This document shows, in pieces, positions 17,058-26,211 of a stretch of DNA of 64,000 nt. The translations under genes and the position numbers were made by a program. The stretch comes from Synechococcus sp. Tobar12-5m-g. GTDB lineage: Bacteria > Cyanobacteriota > Cyanobacteriia > PCC-6307 > Cyanobiaceae. The notes beneath the pieces were generated by a model, which made no database searches, had not been told where the DNA came from, and saw nothing but the letters and a program-made list of their open reading frames with translations. The stretch lies in contig NZ_JAGQBB010000011.1 of the NCBI RefSeq assembly GCF_024345415.1, forward strand, positions 44,496 to 108,495, written 5' to 3'. Position 1 is the first letter of the stretch, and every line of letters starts with the position of its first letter.

Positions 17058-18356
17058 TCAGCCGTGCTCCCGCAGGAAGGCCACGCTGCTCTGGAGCTCT
17101 TCGGCGAAGCGGTCGATCTCCTCGAAGGTGGTGGTGAAGCTGAGGCTGGCGCGGGCCGAGGCGGCAAGGCCGTAATGGCGGTGCAGGGGCTGGGTGCAGT
17201 GGTGGCCGCTGCGGATGCAGATGCCGCCGGCATCCAGCAGCGCCGCGAGGTCGTTGGCGTGGAGGCCGTCGACGGTGAAAGCGGCCAGGGCGCCACGGTC
17301 GGGCTGTTGCTCGGGGCTGGGGCCCAGCAGCCGCAGCCCCTCCATGACCCGCAGCCGCTCGAACAGGCGAGCGGTGAGCTGCTGCTCCCAGCTGTGGATG
17401 CGTTCCAGGCCGATTGCGCTGAGGTAATCGAGCGCCGCCCCCATGCCCACCGCTTCCCCGATCGCCGGGGTGCCCGCCTCGAACTTGTGGGGCAATTCGG
17501 CCCAGCTGCTGTGATCCAGGTAAACGTCCTGGATCATTTCGCCGCCGCCCAGGAAGGGAGGCATTGCCTCCAGCAGGGCCTCCCTGGCCCAGAGGAATCC
17601 CATGCCGGTGGGGCCGCAGAGCTTGTGGGATGAACCCACCAGAAAATCGGCGCCCAGCTCCGCCACGTTCACCGGCAGGTGGGCCAGGCTCTGGCAGGCG
17701 TCCACCAGCACCAGGGCGCCGGCCCCGTGGGCCAGCTTGGCCACCGCGGCGATCGGGTTGAGGCAACCCAGGGTGTTGCTGATCTGCACCAGGCTCACCA
17801 GCCGGGTGCGCGGAGTGAGCTTGGCCTTCAGGTCCACCAAGTCGAGCTCGCCGGATTCGGTGAGGCCGACATGGCGCAGCACCGCACCGGTGCGGGCGGC
17901 CAGCAACTGCCAGGGCACCAGATTGCTGTGGTGCTCCATCACCGAGAGCAGAATCTCATCGCCGGGGCCGATGGTGGTGTCCCCCCAGCTGCGGGCCACC
18001 AGATTGATCGCCTCGCTGGCGTTGCGGGTGAAGACGATCTCCCGCGGCGTGGCCGCACCGATGAACCCGGCGACCTTGGCGCGGGCCCCCTCGAAGGCGT
18101 CGGTGGCGCGGGCACTGAGCTGGTGGGCGCCACGGTGCACGTTGGCGTTGTCGCGGCTGTAGTAGGTGTGCAGGGCTTCGAGCACCTGGCGTGGCTTCTG
18201 GCTGGTGGCGGCATGATCCAGGTAGATCAGCGGCTGGCCGAGGCAGGCCTGCTGGGCCAGCAGGGGGAAGTCCGGGCGGGTCTGGGCTGCCAGCGTGATC
18301 GGCGATGGCGTGGTGATCCTCGCGGCATCAAGCTGAACGGGGAGTGAGGCGGTCAT
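17058..18356 (-). CDS. sufS: Cysteine desulfurase SufS (group II)
   Basis: SufS takes sulfur from L-cysteine as a persulfide for Fe-S cluster assembly. The 432-residue PLP enzyme has the Schiff-base lysine K245 in VGSSHKLCGP, VDACQSLAH for cofactor binding, and the active-site cysteine C387 in RSGHHCTQP, which is the short-loop group II form. About 25 residues extend the N-terminus compared with E. coli SufS. It is the last gene of the suf operon, 6 bases after sufD. No SufE was seen in this window. Confidence 0.95.
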   Translation of the reverse strand: MTASLPVQLDAARITTPSPITLAAQTRPDFPLLAQQACLGQPLIYLDHAATSQKPRQVLEALHTYYSRDNANVHRGAHQLSARATDAFEGARAKVAGFIGAATPREIVFTRNASEAINLVARSWGDTTIGPGDEILLSVMEHHSNLVPWQLLAARTGAVLRHVGLTESGELDLVDLKAKLTPRTRLVSLVQISNTLGCLNPIAAVAKLAHGAGALVLVDACQSLAHLPVNVAELGADFLVGSSHKLCGPTGMGFLWAREALLEAMPPFLGGGEMIQDVYLDHSSWAELPHKFEAGTPAIGEAVGMGAALDYLSAIGLERIHSWEQQLTARLFERLRVMEGLRLLGPSPEQQPDRGALAAFTVDGLHANDLAALLDAGGICIRSGHHCTQPLHRHYGLAASARASLSFTTTFEEIDRFAEELQSSVAFLREHG

Positions 18357-18362
18357 CGACGA

Positions 18363-19637
18363 TCAGGCCTCCGCCAGCAGGCGTTGCAGGGGCTGCCAGA
18401 CGGCAGCAGCGGCGGGAAGCTTCCCCAGCACCTCCTGGCAGAAGCCCCGCTTGAGCAGGCGGGCGGCGGTGGCGGCGTCGATGCCCCGACTCTGCAGGTA
18501 GAAGAGCTGATCAGCCTGCAGGCGGCTCACGGTGGCGCCATGGGTGCAGCGCACCTCATCGGCCACGATTTCCAGCTGCGGCTTGGTGTCGATGCGGGCC
18601 TGATCCGAGAGCAGCAGGTTGCGGCTGATCTGGTTGGCGTTGGTGCGCTGGGCCAGCCTCGGAACGCTCACCGCGCCATCGAACACACTGCGGCCACGGC
18701 CATCGGCGATGGCCTTGTGGACCTGCTCCAGGGCCCCGTCGGGCCCGAGGAAGCGGACCTGGCTGTGGGTGTCGGCCACCTGCGGCCCCTCCACCAGTTG
18801 CAACCCCAGAAGCTCCGTCTGGGCCGCCCCGTCCACCTGGCTGATCCGTGGCTCGAACCGGAAGAGGGCCCAGCCGCGGCTGGCCGCCACGGACCGGAAT
18901 CGGCTGCCGCTGGCCTGCTCCACCGCCAGGTGCCCCAGGAAACAGGCACCGCCCTCGCCAAGGGCCAACAGGCCATGGAGCAGCTCGGCCCCTTGGCCAA
19001 GCTGCGCTTCCACCACCAGGCTGCTCAGACTCGAGCCCGAGCCAAGCTGCACCTGAAGCACCTTCAGGTTGGCGTTCTCCTCCAGCACCAGCAGCACCCG
19101 CACCGGCAGCAGCGTGTGCTGCTGGTCGGCCACGGCAACCAGCTCAAGGGTTTCGGCCACGCAGCCGCTCACCCTCAGGGCCAGGCAATGGCGGGCCGTG
19201 GCCTGGTTGAACTCCACGGGCCAGTGCTGCTCACTTCCGCAGCACGCCAGGGAGTGGCCCAGGTCCTGATCAAGTTGCTCGGGTGTGAGCCGGCTCAGGC
19301 CCGCTGGCAGAAACTGGCCAGCCAGGGGGTCGCTGAGGCCATCAAGCCAAAGGCGAACGGTACCGGCTGCCGGCGCGGGGCAGTCGGCGAGCTGGGCCAG
19401 GCCCTGACCGTCGGCGACCAGGGCGAGGGCGGCCGGATCGAGGGCCGTGAGGGGGGCCAGGTCGGTGAAGCGCCAGTCTTCCTGGCGGCGATTCGGCAGG
19501 GATTGGCGGGCCAGGGCCTCCCGGCCGCGCCCCTGAACCGCCGCAAGCGCACCGGCAGGGCTCGGCAGCCGCTCCAGCAGCCGGTCGGCCCAGGGGCTGG
19601 CTTCCGCCAGGGGGGATCGGGTCGAAGACACCACCAT
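18363..19637 (-). CDS. sufD: Fe-S cluster assembly protein SufD
   Basis: SufD is the scaffold partner in the SufBC2D complex. The 424-residue protein has a divergent N-terminal half (RRQEDWRFTDLAPL near residue 50) and the conserved right-handed beta-helix C-terminal core: GRSVFDGAVSV, QTNANQISRNLLLS-type repeats (here RTNANQISRNLL), KPQLEIVADEVRCTHGATV and [10 protein letters not shown]. The start overlaps the sufC stop by one base, a usual coupling in suf operons. Confidence 0.95.
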   Translation of the reverse strand: MVVSSTRSPLAEASPWADRLLERLPSPAGALAAVQGRGREALARQSLPNRRQEDWRFTDLAPLTALDPAALALVADGQGLAQLADCPAPAAGTVRLWLDGLSDPLAGQFLPAGLSRLTPEQLDQDLGHSLACCGSEQHWPVEFNQATARHCLALRVSGCVAETLELVAVADQQHTLLPVRVLLVLEENANLKVLQVQLGSGSSLSSLVVEAQLGQGAELLHGLLALGEGGACFLGHLAVEQASGSRFRSVAASRGWALFRFEPRISQVDGAAQTELLGLQLVEGPQVADTHSQVRFLGPDGALEQVHKAIADGRGRSVFDGAVSVPRLAQRTNANQISRNLLLSDQARIDTKPQLEIVADEVRCTHGATVSRLQADQLFYLQSRGIDAATAARLLKRGFCQEVLGKLPAAAAVWQPLQRLLAEA

Positions 19638-20425
19638 CAGACGGCCTCCAGCACGGCCAGCTCCTGGTCCACCCAGTCGTAGCCGCGTTCTTCAAGCTCC
19701 AGGGCCAGCTCCTTGCCGCCCGTGCGCAGGATCCGGCCCGCCGCCATCACGTGGACGAAATCCGGTGTGATCACATCCAGCAGCCGCTGGTAATGGGTGA
19801 TCAACAGGGTGGCATTCTCGGCGGTGGCGAGCTGGTTGACGCCGCCAGCCACGATCCGCAGGGCGTCGATGTCAAGGCCGGAGTCGGTTTCATCCAGGAT
19901 CGCCACCACCGGCTCCAGCAGGGCCATCTGCAGAATCTCGTTGCGCTTTTTCTCGCCACCCGAGAAGCCCTCGTTGACGCTGCGCTCCAGGAAGGCGGGA
20001 TCCATCTGCACCACCGTCAGCCGTTCGCGCACCACGTCCTCGAAGGCGAAGGTGTCGAGTTCCTCCCTGCCCAGCTCGCCGCGACGGGCGTTGGTGGCCA
20101 CCCGCAGGAATTCAAGGTTGCTCACGCCCGGAATCTCCACCGGGTACTGAAAACCGAGAAACAGACCGATGCGGGCCCGTTGTTCCGGATCGAGGTCGAG
20201 CAGATCGGCACCACGAAAGCGGACAGACCCCCCGGTGACGGTGTAGGCGGGGTGGCCAGCAAGCACCTTGGAGAGGGTGCTCTTGCCGCTGCCGTTGCGG
20301 CCCATCACCGCATGGATCTCGCCGGCGCGGATGCGCAGGTTCACCCCTTTGAGAATGGGCTGATCCTCGACGCGGGCGTGGAGGTCAACGATCTCAAGCA
20401 GCAGGTCGGCGTCGGGGCTGATCAC
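19637..20425 (-). CDS. sufC: Fe-S cluster assembly ATPase SufC
   Basis: SufC is the soluble ABC-type ATPase of the SufBCD scaffold. In 262 residues it shows Walker [11 protein letters not shown] at 41-50, the distinctive SufC segment [15 protein letters not shown], the signature [13 protein letters not shown], and Walker [16 protein letters not shown], where the Suf-type D-E-T replaces the usual DEPT. The C-terminal [15 protein letters not shown] is also typical. It lies 72 bases after sufB and overlaps sufD by one base. Confidence 0.97.
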   Translation of the reverse strand: MISPDADLLLEIVDLHARVEDQPILKGVNLRIRAGEIHAVMGRNGSGKSTLSKVLAGHPAYTVTGGSVRFRGADLLDLDPEQRARIGLFLGFQYPVEIPGVSNLEFLRVATNARRGELGREELDTFAFEDVVRERLTVVQMDPAFLERSVNEGFSGGEKKRNEILQMALLEPVVAILDETDSGLDIDALRIVAGGVNQLATAENATLLITHYQRLLDVITPDFVHVMAAGRILRTGGKELALELEERGYDWVDQELAVLEAV

Positions 20426-20497
20426 AGGGAAACGGGGAAGGGAACGAATTCGAATGAACGGGAAAGGGCTCGTGGGAGCGCCTTGAATGCCTGGGGA

Positions 20498-21940
<1,443 letters not shown>

Positions 21941-21945
21941 GGGCC

Positions 21946-22317
21946 TCAGGGGGTGGAACCATTGGTGTGGGAGCGGATCTCGCTCAGGGTGATGCTTTGA
22001 GTGTCGCCCCGGAAGGGGTTGTCTTCGGTGAGAAAGAGCATGCAATGACACTCCTTGCGCTCACGCATCGGCACACAGGGGCAGTTCCAGAAGGCCTGGG
22101 ACACCTCGGCTTCCTTGTCCTCGTAGTGGCGGCAGGGGCAGAGCGCTCCGCCGAGCTGCTCCTTGTGGCGGGCCAGCCCCTCCAGGACCACGGCCGTCAC
22201 CCCGGAATCGCTGCAGAAAAAGGTGCCGGTGCGCTGGGCATAGGTTTCGGCGAACTTCCGGATCACCTCCAGGCTTTCGGTGGATGGAGCCGCCGCAGCG
22301 GATGGAGCATCGGACAT
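21946..22317 (-). CDS. ftrB: Ferredoxin:thioredoxin reductase, catalytic beta subunit
   Basis: This [4Fe-4S] enzyme passes electrons from photosynthetic ferredoxin to thioredoxin. The 123-residue protein has the three diagnostic motifs CPC (60-62), CPC (79-81) and CHC (90-92), which supply the cluster ligands and the redox disulfide, plus an extra C35. The start is ATG 22317. It is the promoter-proximal gene of the suf operon and ends 5 bases before the sufB start. A major Fe-S client is thus placed under the same control as its assembly machinery. The variable subunit (ftrA/ftrV) is not in this window. Confidence 0.95.
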   Translation of the reverse strand: MSDAPSAAAAPSTESLEVIRKFAETYAQRTGTFFCSDSGVTAVVLEGLARHKEQLGGALCPCRHYEDKEAEVSQAFWNCPCVPMRERKECHCMLFLTEDNPFRGDTQSITLSEIRSHTNGSTP

Positions 22318-22432
22318 GGGATGGGCGGCAGGAGGGAAACCGAAGGCTTTCTGGCGATGGGGGAGCCGTTCAAAAGGCACCAGCAGAGCGGCGAAAGGCC
22401 GGGCCGGAAAGAAAGAATTCAGGCCGGGAATT

Positions 22433-22452
22433 ACGAAACTCTTCTGTTTCGT
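22433..22452. promoter_or_regulatory. Probable SufR operator between ftrB-suf and sufR
   Basis: A perfect inverted repeat, ACGAAAC (22433-22439) and GTTTCGT (22446-22452) with a 6-base spacer, lies in the 260-base divergent gap. Half sites of the form AAC-N6-GTT have the same geometry as the CAAC-N6-GTTG operator described for SufR in Synechocystis. It sits 116 bases from the ftrB start and 126 bases from the sufR start, so it could repress both directions. Binding is inferred, not shown. Confidence 0.7.
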
Positions 22453-22577
22453 TAGTGGACAGCCTAAGCCACCCGTGCCTGTGATGGAGGCCTGACCCGG
22501 CAGGCTCACAACCGTCTCCCAGCCGTGGCAGGGTATGGCCAGGGATCGCGTCTTGCCAGACCGGCCTCACCTGACTG

Positions 22578-23246
22578 ATGCCTTTCTCCACCCAGACCCC
22601 CACCCGTGAGGCTGCGCTCACGCTGTTGCTGCGCCAGGGCGAGGCAACGGCCACCGAGCTGTCCGATCTGCTGGCGGTTTCCGTTCAGGTGATGCGCCGT
22701 CACCTGCGGGGCCTCGAAGACGACGGTCTGGTGGAAGCCAGTCCGAGTGCCGAGGGGCCGGGGCGGCCGAGCAACCATTGGCGCCTCACATCCGCCGGCC
22801 GCAACCAGTTTCCCGATGGTGGCGAACAGTTCGCCCTCGGGCTGCTGCAATCGATGGCCGCCAGCCTGCCCCCTGACATGGTCAAAAAGCTCCTGCGGCA
22901 ACAGGCGGTGGCCAAGGGCGCCTGCGATCGGGTCCTGATCGGCGAGGGCAGCTTGGTGGAGCGGCTGGAGCGGCTGGTGGAACTGCGCCGCCAGGAGGGC
23001 TATGTCTCCGAGTGCCGCCGGGATGGGGATGGCCGTTCCTGGTGCATGAGCGAGTTCCGTTGTTCCGTCGCCCGTCTCGCCGATCAGTTCCCCCAGATCT
23101 GCGACCAGGAGCTGCAACAGATTCGTCACACCTTCCCTGATTGCAGTGTCGAGCGGGTGCACTGGCGACTGGAGGGGGGCCATTCCTGTGGGTTCCGCCT
23201 CACCCCCCGTTCCGCCAGGCTTGCCGGCTCCAACGGCCATGGCTGA
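22578..23246 (+). CDS. sufR: Iron-sulfur biogenesis repressor SufR
   Basis: SufR is a winged-helix repressor that senses cluster status through its own [4Fe-4S] cluster. The 222-residue protein has an N-terminal DeoR/ArsR-like helix-turn-helix (ATELSDLLAVSVQVMRRHL, about 25-43) and a wing (GPGRPSNHW). The C-terminal half has the SufR cysteine spacing C162-x12-C175-x13-C189-x14-C204, which is the hallmark of the family. Three other cysteines are at 116, 146 and 156. It is divergent from ftrB-sufBCDS with an inverted repeat between them, as expected for autoregulated control of suf. Confidence 0.95.
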   Translation: MPFSTQTPTREAALTLLLRQGEATATELSDLLAVSVQVMRRHLRGLEDDGLVEASPSAEGPGRPSNHWRLTSAGRNQFPDGGEQFALGLLQSMAASLPPDMVKKLLRQQAVAKGACDRVLIGEGSLVERLERLVELRRQEGYVSECRRDGDGRSWCMSEFRCSVARLADQFPQICDQELQQIRHTFPDCSVERVHWRLEGGHSCGFRLTPRSARLAGSNGHG

Positions 23247-23604
23247 GGCGGGGCCCCTCAGCAGCGAAGACCTCCAGCTGCTGGAATCCAGCCCGCTTCC
23301 TTCCCTGGAGCGCCACCACCTCCGGCTCCTGGCCCATGCGCTGCGCTGCCTGCAACAGATCGCCGGTCGCCGCGCCGGAGCACTTCCAGCCCGGCAGCAA
23401 CTCCAAGCCTGGCTAGCTGACCAGCCCCAGCTCACGGCGGAACCGGCCTTCCAGAAGGCCTTTGGGCAACAGATGGAGAAGGCAGCGAAGCAACTGGAGC
23501 AGATCGCCGCCACCCTGGCGCGGGACCCCCTGGGGCTCGAACTCTCCGACCTGTGCCACTGGGCCGACACCCAGGCCCGCAGCAGGCTCAGACCACCAGG
23601 CTGA
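23239..23604 (+). CDS. Conserved helical protein downstream of sufR
   Basis: The 121-residue protein starts at ATG 23239, overlapping the sufR stop by 8 bases, so it is probably co-translated with sufR. The sequence is predicted almost wholly alpha-helical (LERHHLRLLAHALRCLQQIA; FGQQMEKAAKQLEQIAATL). It has two cysteines and no transmembrane segment. I recognise it only as a protein often found next to sufR in picocyanobacteria; the function is unknown. The coupling hints at a role in Fe-S regulation. The 3' end overlaps the convergent exporter gene by 17 bases. Confidence 0.65.
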   Translation: MAEAGPLSSEDLQLLESSPLPSLERHHLRLLAHALRCLQQIAGRRAGALPARQQLQAWLADQPQLTAEPAFQKAFGQQMEKAAKQLEQIAATLARDPLGLELSDLCHWADTQARSRLRPPG

Positions 23605-24508
23605 CGCCGGCCAGGGCGAGCAGGGCCGCCGTCAGGCCGGGCCAGCCGGGCCTGTCTCCCTCCAGCCTGGCCAGGGGCAAGGCCATCACGGGGGCGGTGG
23701 CGAGCAGGGCCACCGCCAGCCCCGCAGGCAGGTGTTGCAACGCCGTTTGCTGCAGCACGATCCCGGCGGTGGTCCCGAGCAGGGTGGCGAGCAGCACCAG
23801 GGGCCAGCGGCGCCAGGCCAGGCGGGGCCGCACCCCCGGCGGGGGCGAGTGCCGCAGCAACGGCAGCATCACCGCAGCTGCCGCCGCCAGCCGCACCGTG
23901 GCCGACTGCAGGGGGCTGAGGTCGGAGGCCAGCAGCGCGGCCCTGGAGAGCAGGGCGCCGCCGCTGCCGCAGAGCAGGGCCGCCAGGGCCAGCAGCAGAC
24001 CCAAACGCTGGGTCCCTGGTCGCTGGGCTGCCGGCGGCGATGGGCGCGGAAGGCCAGGCGGTTGCTGCCGCGCCACCACCAGCACCGCCAGGACGATCAG
24101 CCCCACGCCGAACCACTGTTGAGGCGCGGGGATCTCCCTGAGGAAAACGGCACCACCCAGGGCCGTCACGACAGGGCCACCGGCCTCGAGCGTGAGGGTG
24201 CGGCGGGTGCCGAGCCGGCGCAGGGCGGCGAAGTAAAAGCTGTCACCCAGGGCGATGCCCACCACGCCGCTGGCGAGCAGCAGGGCCAGGGCCCCGGGCT
24301 GAACGCGCCAGGTCCCCAGCAGCACCAGCGGCAGTTGAACGGCCAGGGCCAGCAGATTCTTGAGCAGGTTCAGCTGGGACGACGACAGGGAGGTCGGCAG
24401 GCGCCGCCACAGGCTGCTGGCCAGGGTCCAGCAGAGCGCCGCCGCCAGGGCCGCCAGCACTCCCGTTTCAGCCACCGGTAACGGGAGGGGTGGGGGGCTT
24501 GCGATCAT
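23588..24508 (-). CDS. EamA/DMT-family transporter
   Basis: This is a 306-residue membrane protein with about ten helices arranged as two EamA repeats. The first repeat starts GVLAALAAALCWTLASSLWRR, and the second starts GLLLALAALLCGSGGALLSRAAL. Each ends with a hydrophobic helix after a conserved proline/glycine region. DMT proteins export metabolites or take up amino acids and nucleobases; the substrate is unknown here. The start at ATG 24508 is chosen at the first repeat; the longer open frame runs into the divergent cpcS gene and is unlikely. It is separated by only 21 bases from cpcS. Confidence 0.85.
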   Translation of the reverse strand: MIASPPPLPLPVAETGVLAALAAALCWTLASSLWRRLPTSLSSSQLNLLKNLLALAVQLPLVLLGTWRVQPGALALLLASGVVGIALGDSFYFAALRRLGTRRTLTLEAGGPVVTALGGAVFLREIPAPQQWFGVGLIVLAVLVVARQQPPGLPRPSPPAAQRPGTQRLGLLLALAALLCGSGGALLSRAALLASDLSPLQSATVRLAAAAAVMLPLLRHSPPPGVRPRLAWRRWPLVLLATLLGTTAGIVLQQTALQHLPAGLAVALLATAPVMALPLARLEGDRPGWPGLTAALLALAGVSLVV

Positions 24509-24529
24509 CGCTACAGCCGTGCACCAGCC

Positions 24530-25159
24530 GTGAGCGTTCCGATCGCCGATGCCCTCAGCTTCTTCAGACTCAGCTGCGGCCGCTGGCGCTCCCAGCGCAC
24601 CAGCCACCACCTGCTGCACCGCCGCGCCGAGGCCGGCGGCTCCCTGATCGAGGTGGTGGAGGTGGCCGCCGAGGATCCACGTCTGGTTGCGATCGCCGTC
24701 CTGCACGGCCAGGAACCGGCCGGGCTGGTGGGCGGCTGCCAGGTGCGCTGGAACGGTTCGATGGCCTGGGACAAGGCCGGTGAAGACCACCAGGGCGAGT
24801 CGGTGTTCGGCCTGATCCCCACCGATGCCCTGGGACGCCAGGGGCTGCTGCTGCGGGATCGGGGCTACGCCGAAACGGCGCCGGTGGCCGGACACTTCCA
24901 GATGGACGAGCGCGATGGGCTGTTGCTCAGCACCAGCTACGAAACGATGGGATCCCTGGAGCGCTTCTGGTTCCCCTCTCCGAACCTGCGCCTGCGCACC
25001 AGCACCGTCGAAGGGCTGTCGAACACGGCCTCCTTCTGTGTCGAGAGCCGCTGCCTCGCTGGGACCGGGCCCGGCAGCCACGCCAGCGATGGCCAACCCA
25101 GCGGGGGCCTGCCTGGCGAAGCGGTGACCGCCGGGCCACTGTCGGCCTTCGGCTGGTGA
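24530..25159 (+). CDS. cpcS: CpcS/CpeS-type phycobiliprotein lyase
   Basis: These lyases attach phycocyanobilin or phycoerythrobilin to a cysteine of phycobiliprotein subunits. The 209-residue protein starts at GTG 24530 and matches the lipocalin-like family: GRWRSQRTSHHLLHRRAE near the N-terminus, AWDKAGEDHQGESVF, LLLRDRGYAE and the strand SLERFWFPSPNLRLRTSTV. The C-terminal 30 residues (SHASDGQPSGG) look variable. It precedes the linker gene cpcG by about 110 bases on the same strand. Distinction between CpcS and CpeS specificities is not possible from sequence alone. Confidence 0.88.
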   Translation: MSVPIADALSFFRLSCGRWRSQRTSHHLLHRRAEAGGSLIEVVEVAAEDPRLVAIAVLHGQEPAGLVGGCQVRWNGSMAWDKAGEDHQGESVFGLIPTDALGRQGLLLRDRGYAETAPVAGHFQMDERDGLLLSTSYETMGSLERFWFPSPNLRLRTSTVEGLSNTASFCVESRCLAGTGPGSHASDGQPSGGLPGEAVTAGPLSAFGW

Positions 25160-25271
25160 GCGCCTGGTTCAAAGGTGCGCAAACGTTACGGACTGTGAGC
25201 CCTGGGCTGGGGCGCCGGGGTAGGCCAGAGGCCCACTTCTACGATCCACAGCGACGGTTGACGATGCACGT

Positions 25272-26033
25272 GTGGCTATCCCGCTTCTGAACTACGCGCC
25301 GACAACCCAGAACTCCCGCGTGAAACCGTTCCGCGTCGGTTCCGACGAGGATCCGAAAACGGTCTCGATCGACAAGGCCATCGATCGGGAAGCCCAGAAC
25401 TTCGTGATCGAAACGGCCTACCGCCAGATCTTCTTCCACGCCTTCAAGGTCGACCGCGACACGATCCTGGAATCGCAGCTGCGCGATGGCCAGATCACGG
25501 TGCGGGATTTCATCCGCGCCCTCTGCCTTTCCGACACCTTCACCCGCAGCTTCTACAACCTCAACAGCAACTACCGGGTGGTTCGCCATCTGGTCGAGAA
25601 GCTGCTCGGCCGCCCCGTTTACGGCAAGGCTGAGGAGATCGCCTGGTCCGCCGTGATCATGACCAAGGGGGTCGTCGGCGCCGTCGACCAGATTCTCAAC
25701 AGCGACGAGTATCTGGAGAACTTCGGCTACGACACGGTTCCTTACCACCGCAACCGGGTGGTGGGCTCCCGTGAGGTGGGCGAAACCCCCTTCAACATCA
25801 CCTCCCCGCGCTACGAGGCTTACCACCGGGGCGTGCTGGGCTTCCCGCAGATCATCTTCACCGGAACCAAGCGCTCGCTGCCGGCACGGGCAAGCCAGCG
25901 GCGCGGGGGGTTTCCGGAGGATTACCTGCCCTGGGTTCGGGAGCTTCCCGCCCTGCGCAGCGGAGCTGCATCCTCTGGCAATGCCGGCATGGATTACCTC
26001 TCCAAGGTTCCCTACCGCAGCATCGGCCGCTGA
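25272..26033 (+). CDS. cpcG: Phycobilisome rod-core linker CpcG
   Basis: CpcG attaches phycocyanin rods to the allophycocyanin core. The 253-residue protein begins MAIPLLNYAP at a GTG, as CpcG usually does. It has the PBS linker domain (about residues 20-160) with the segments VIETAYRQIFFHAFK, GQITVRDFIRALCLSD and YRVVRHLVEKLLGRPVYG. The C-terminus is a shorter variable tail without a transmembrane helix, so it is the classical CpcG1-like rather than the membrane-anchored CpcG2/CpcL type. A clear hairpin terminator follows. Confidence 0.93.
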   Translation: MAIPLLNYAPTTQNSRVKPFRVGSDEDPKTVSIDKAIDREAQNFVIETAYRQIFFHAFKVDRDTILESQLRDGQITVRDFIRALCLSDTFTRSFYNLNSNYRVVRHLVEKLLGRPVYGKAEEIAWSAVIMTKGVVGAVDQILNSDEYLENFGYDTVPYHRNRVVGSREVGETPFNITSPRYEAYHRGVLGFPQIIFTGTKRSLPARASQRRGGFPEDYLPWVRELPALRSGAASSGNAGMDYLSKVPYRSIGR

Positions 26034-26072
26034 CCCGGCTGGGGTCGCTGAGATCCCTTCCAGATCCTTGCG

Positions 26073-26098
26073 AACGGCGGCTTCCAACCGCCGTTTTC
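26073..26098 (+). terminator. Rho-independent terminator after cpcG
   Basis: AACGGCGG (26073-26080) and CCGCCGTT (26088-26095) form a perfect 8-bp stem with a 7-base loop. The stem runs into a short TTTT, then CTT. It lies 39 bases after the cpcG stop and ends the cpcS/cpcG transcription unit. Confidence 0.8.
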
Positions 26099-26211
26099 TT
26101 GTGTTCTGCCGCACCCGCCGAGGCGTCAGTGGTTGCTGACCCCGTCACCGTCTTGCCGGTCCCGCCTGGCATTCTCCTCCAGACTGAACTTTCACATAGG
26201 TAGGTACGCGA

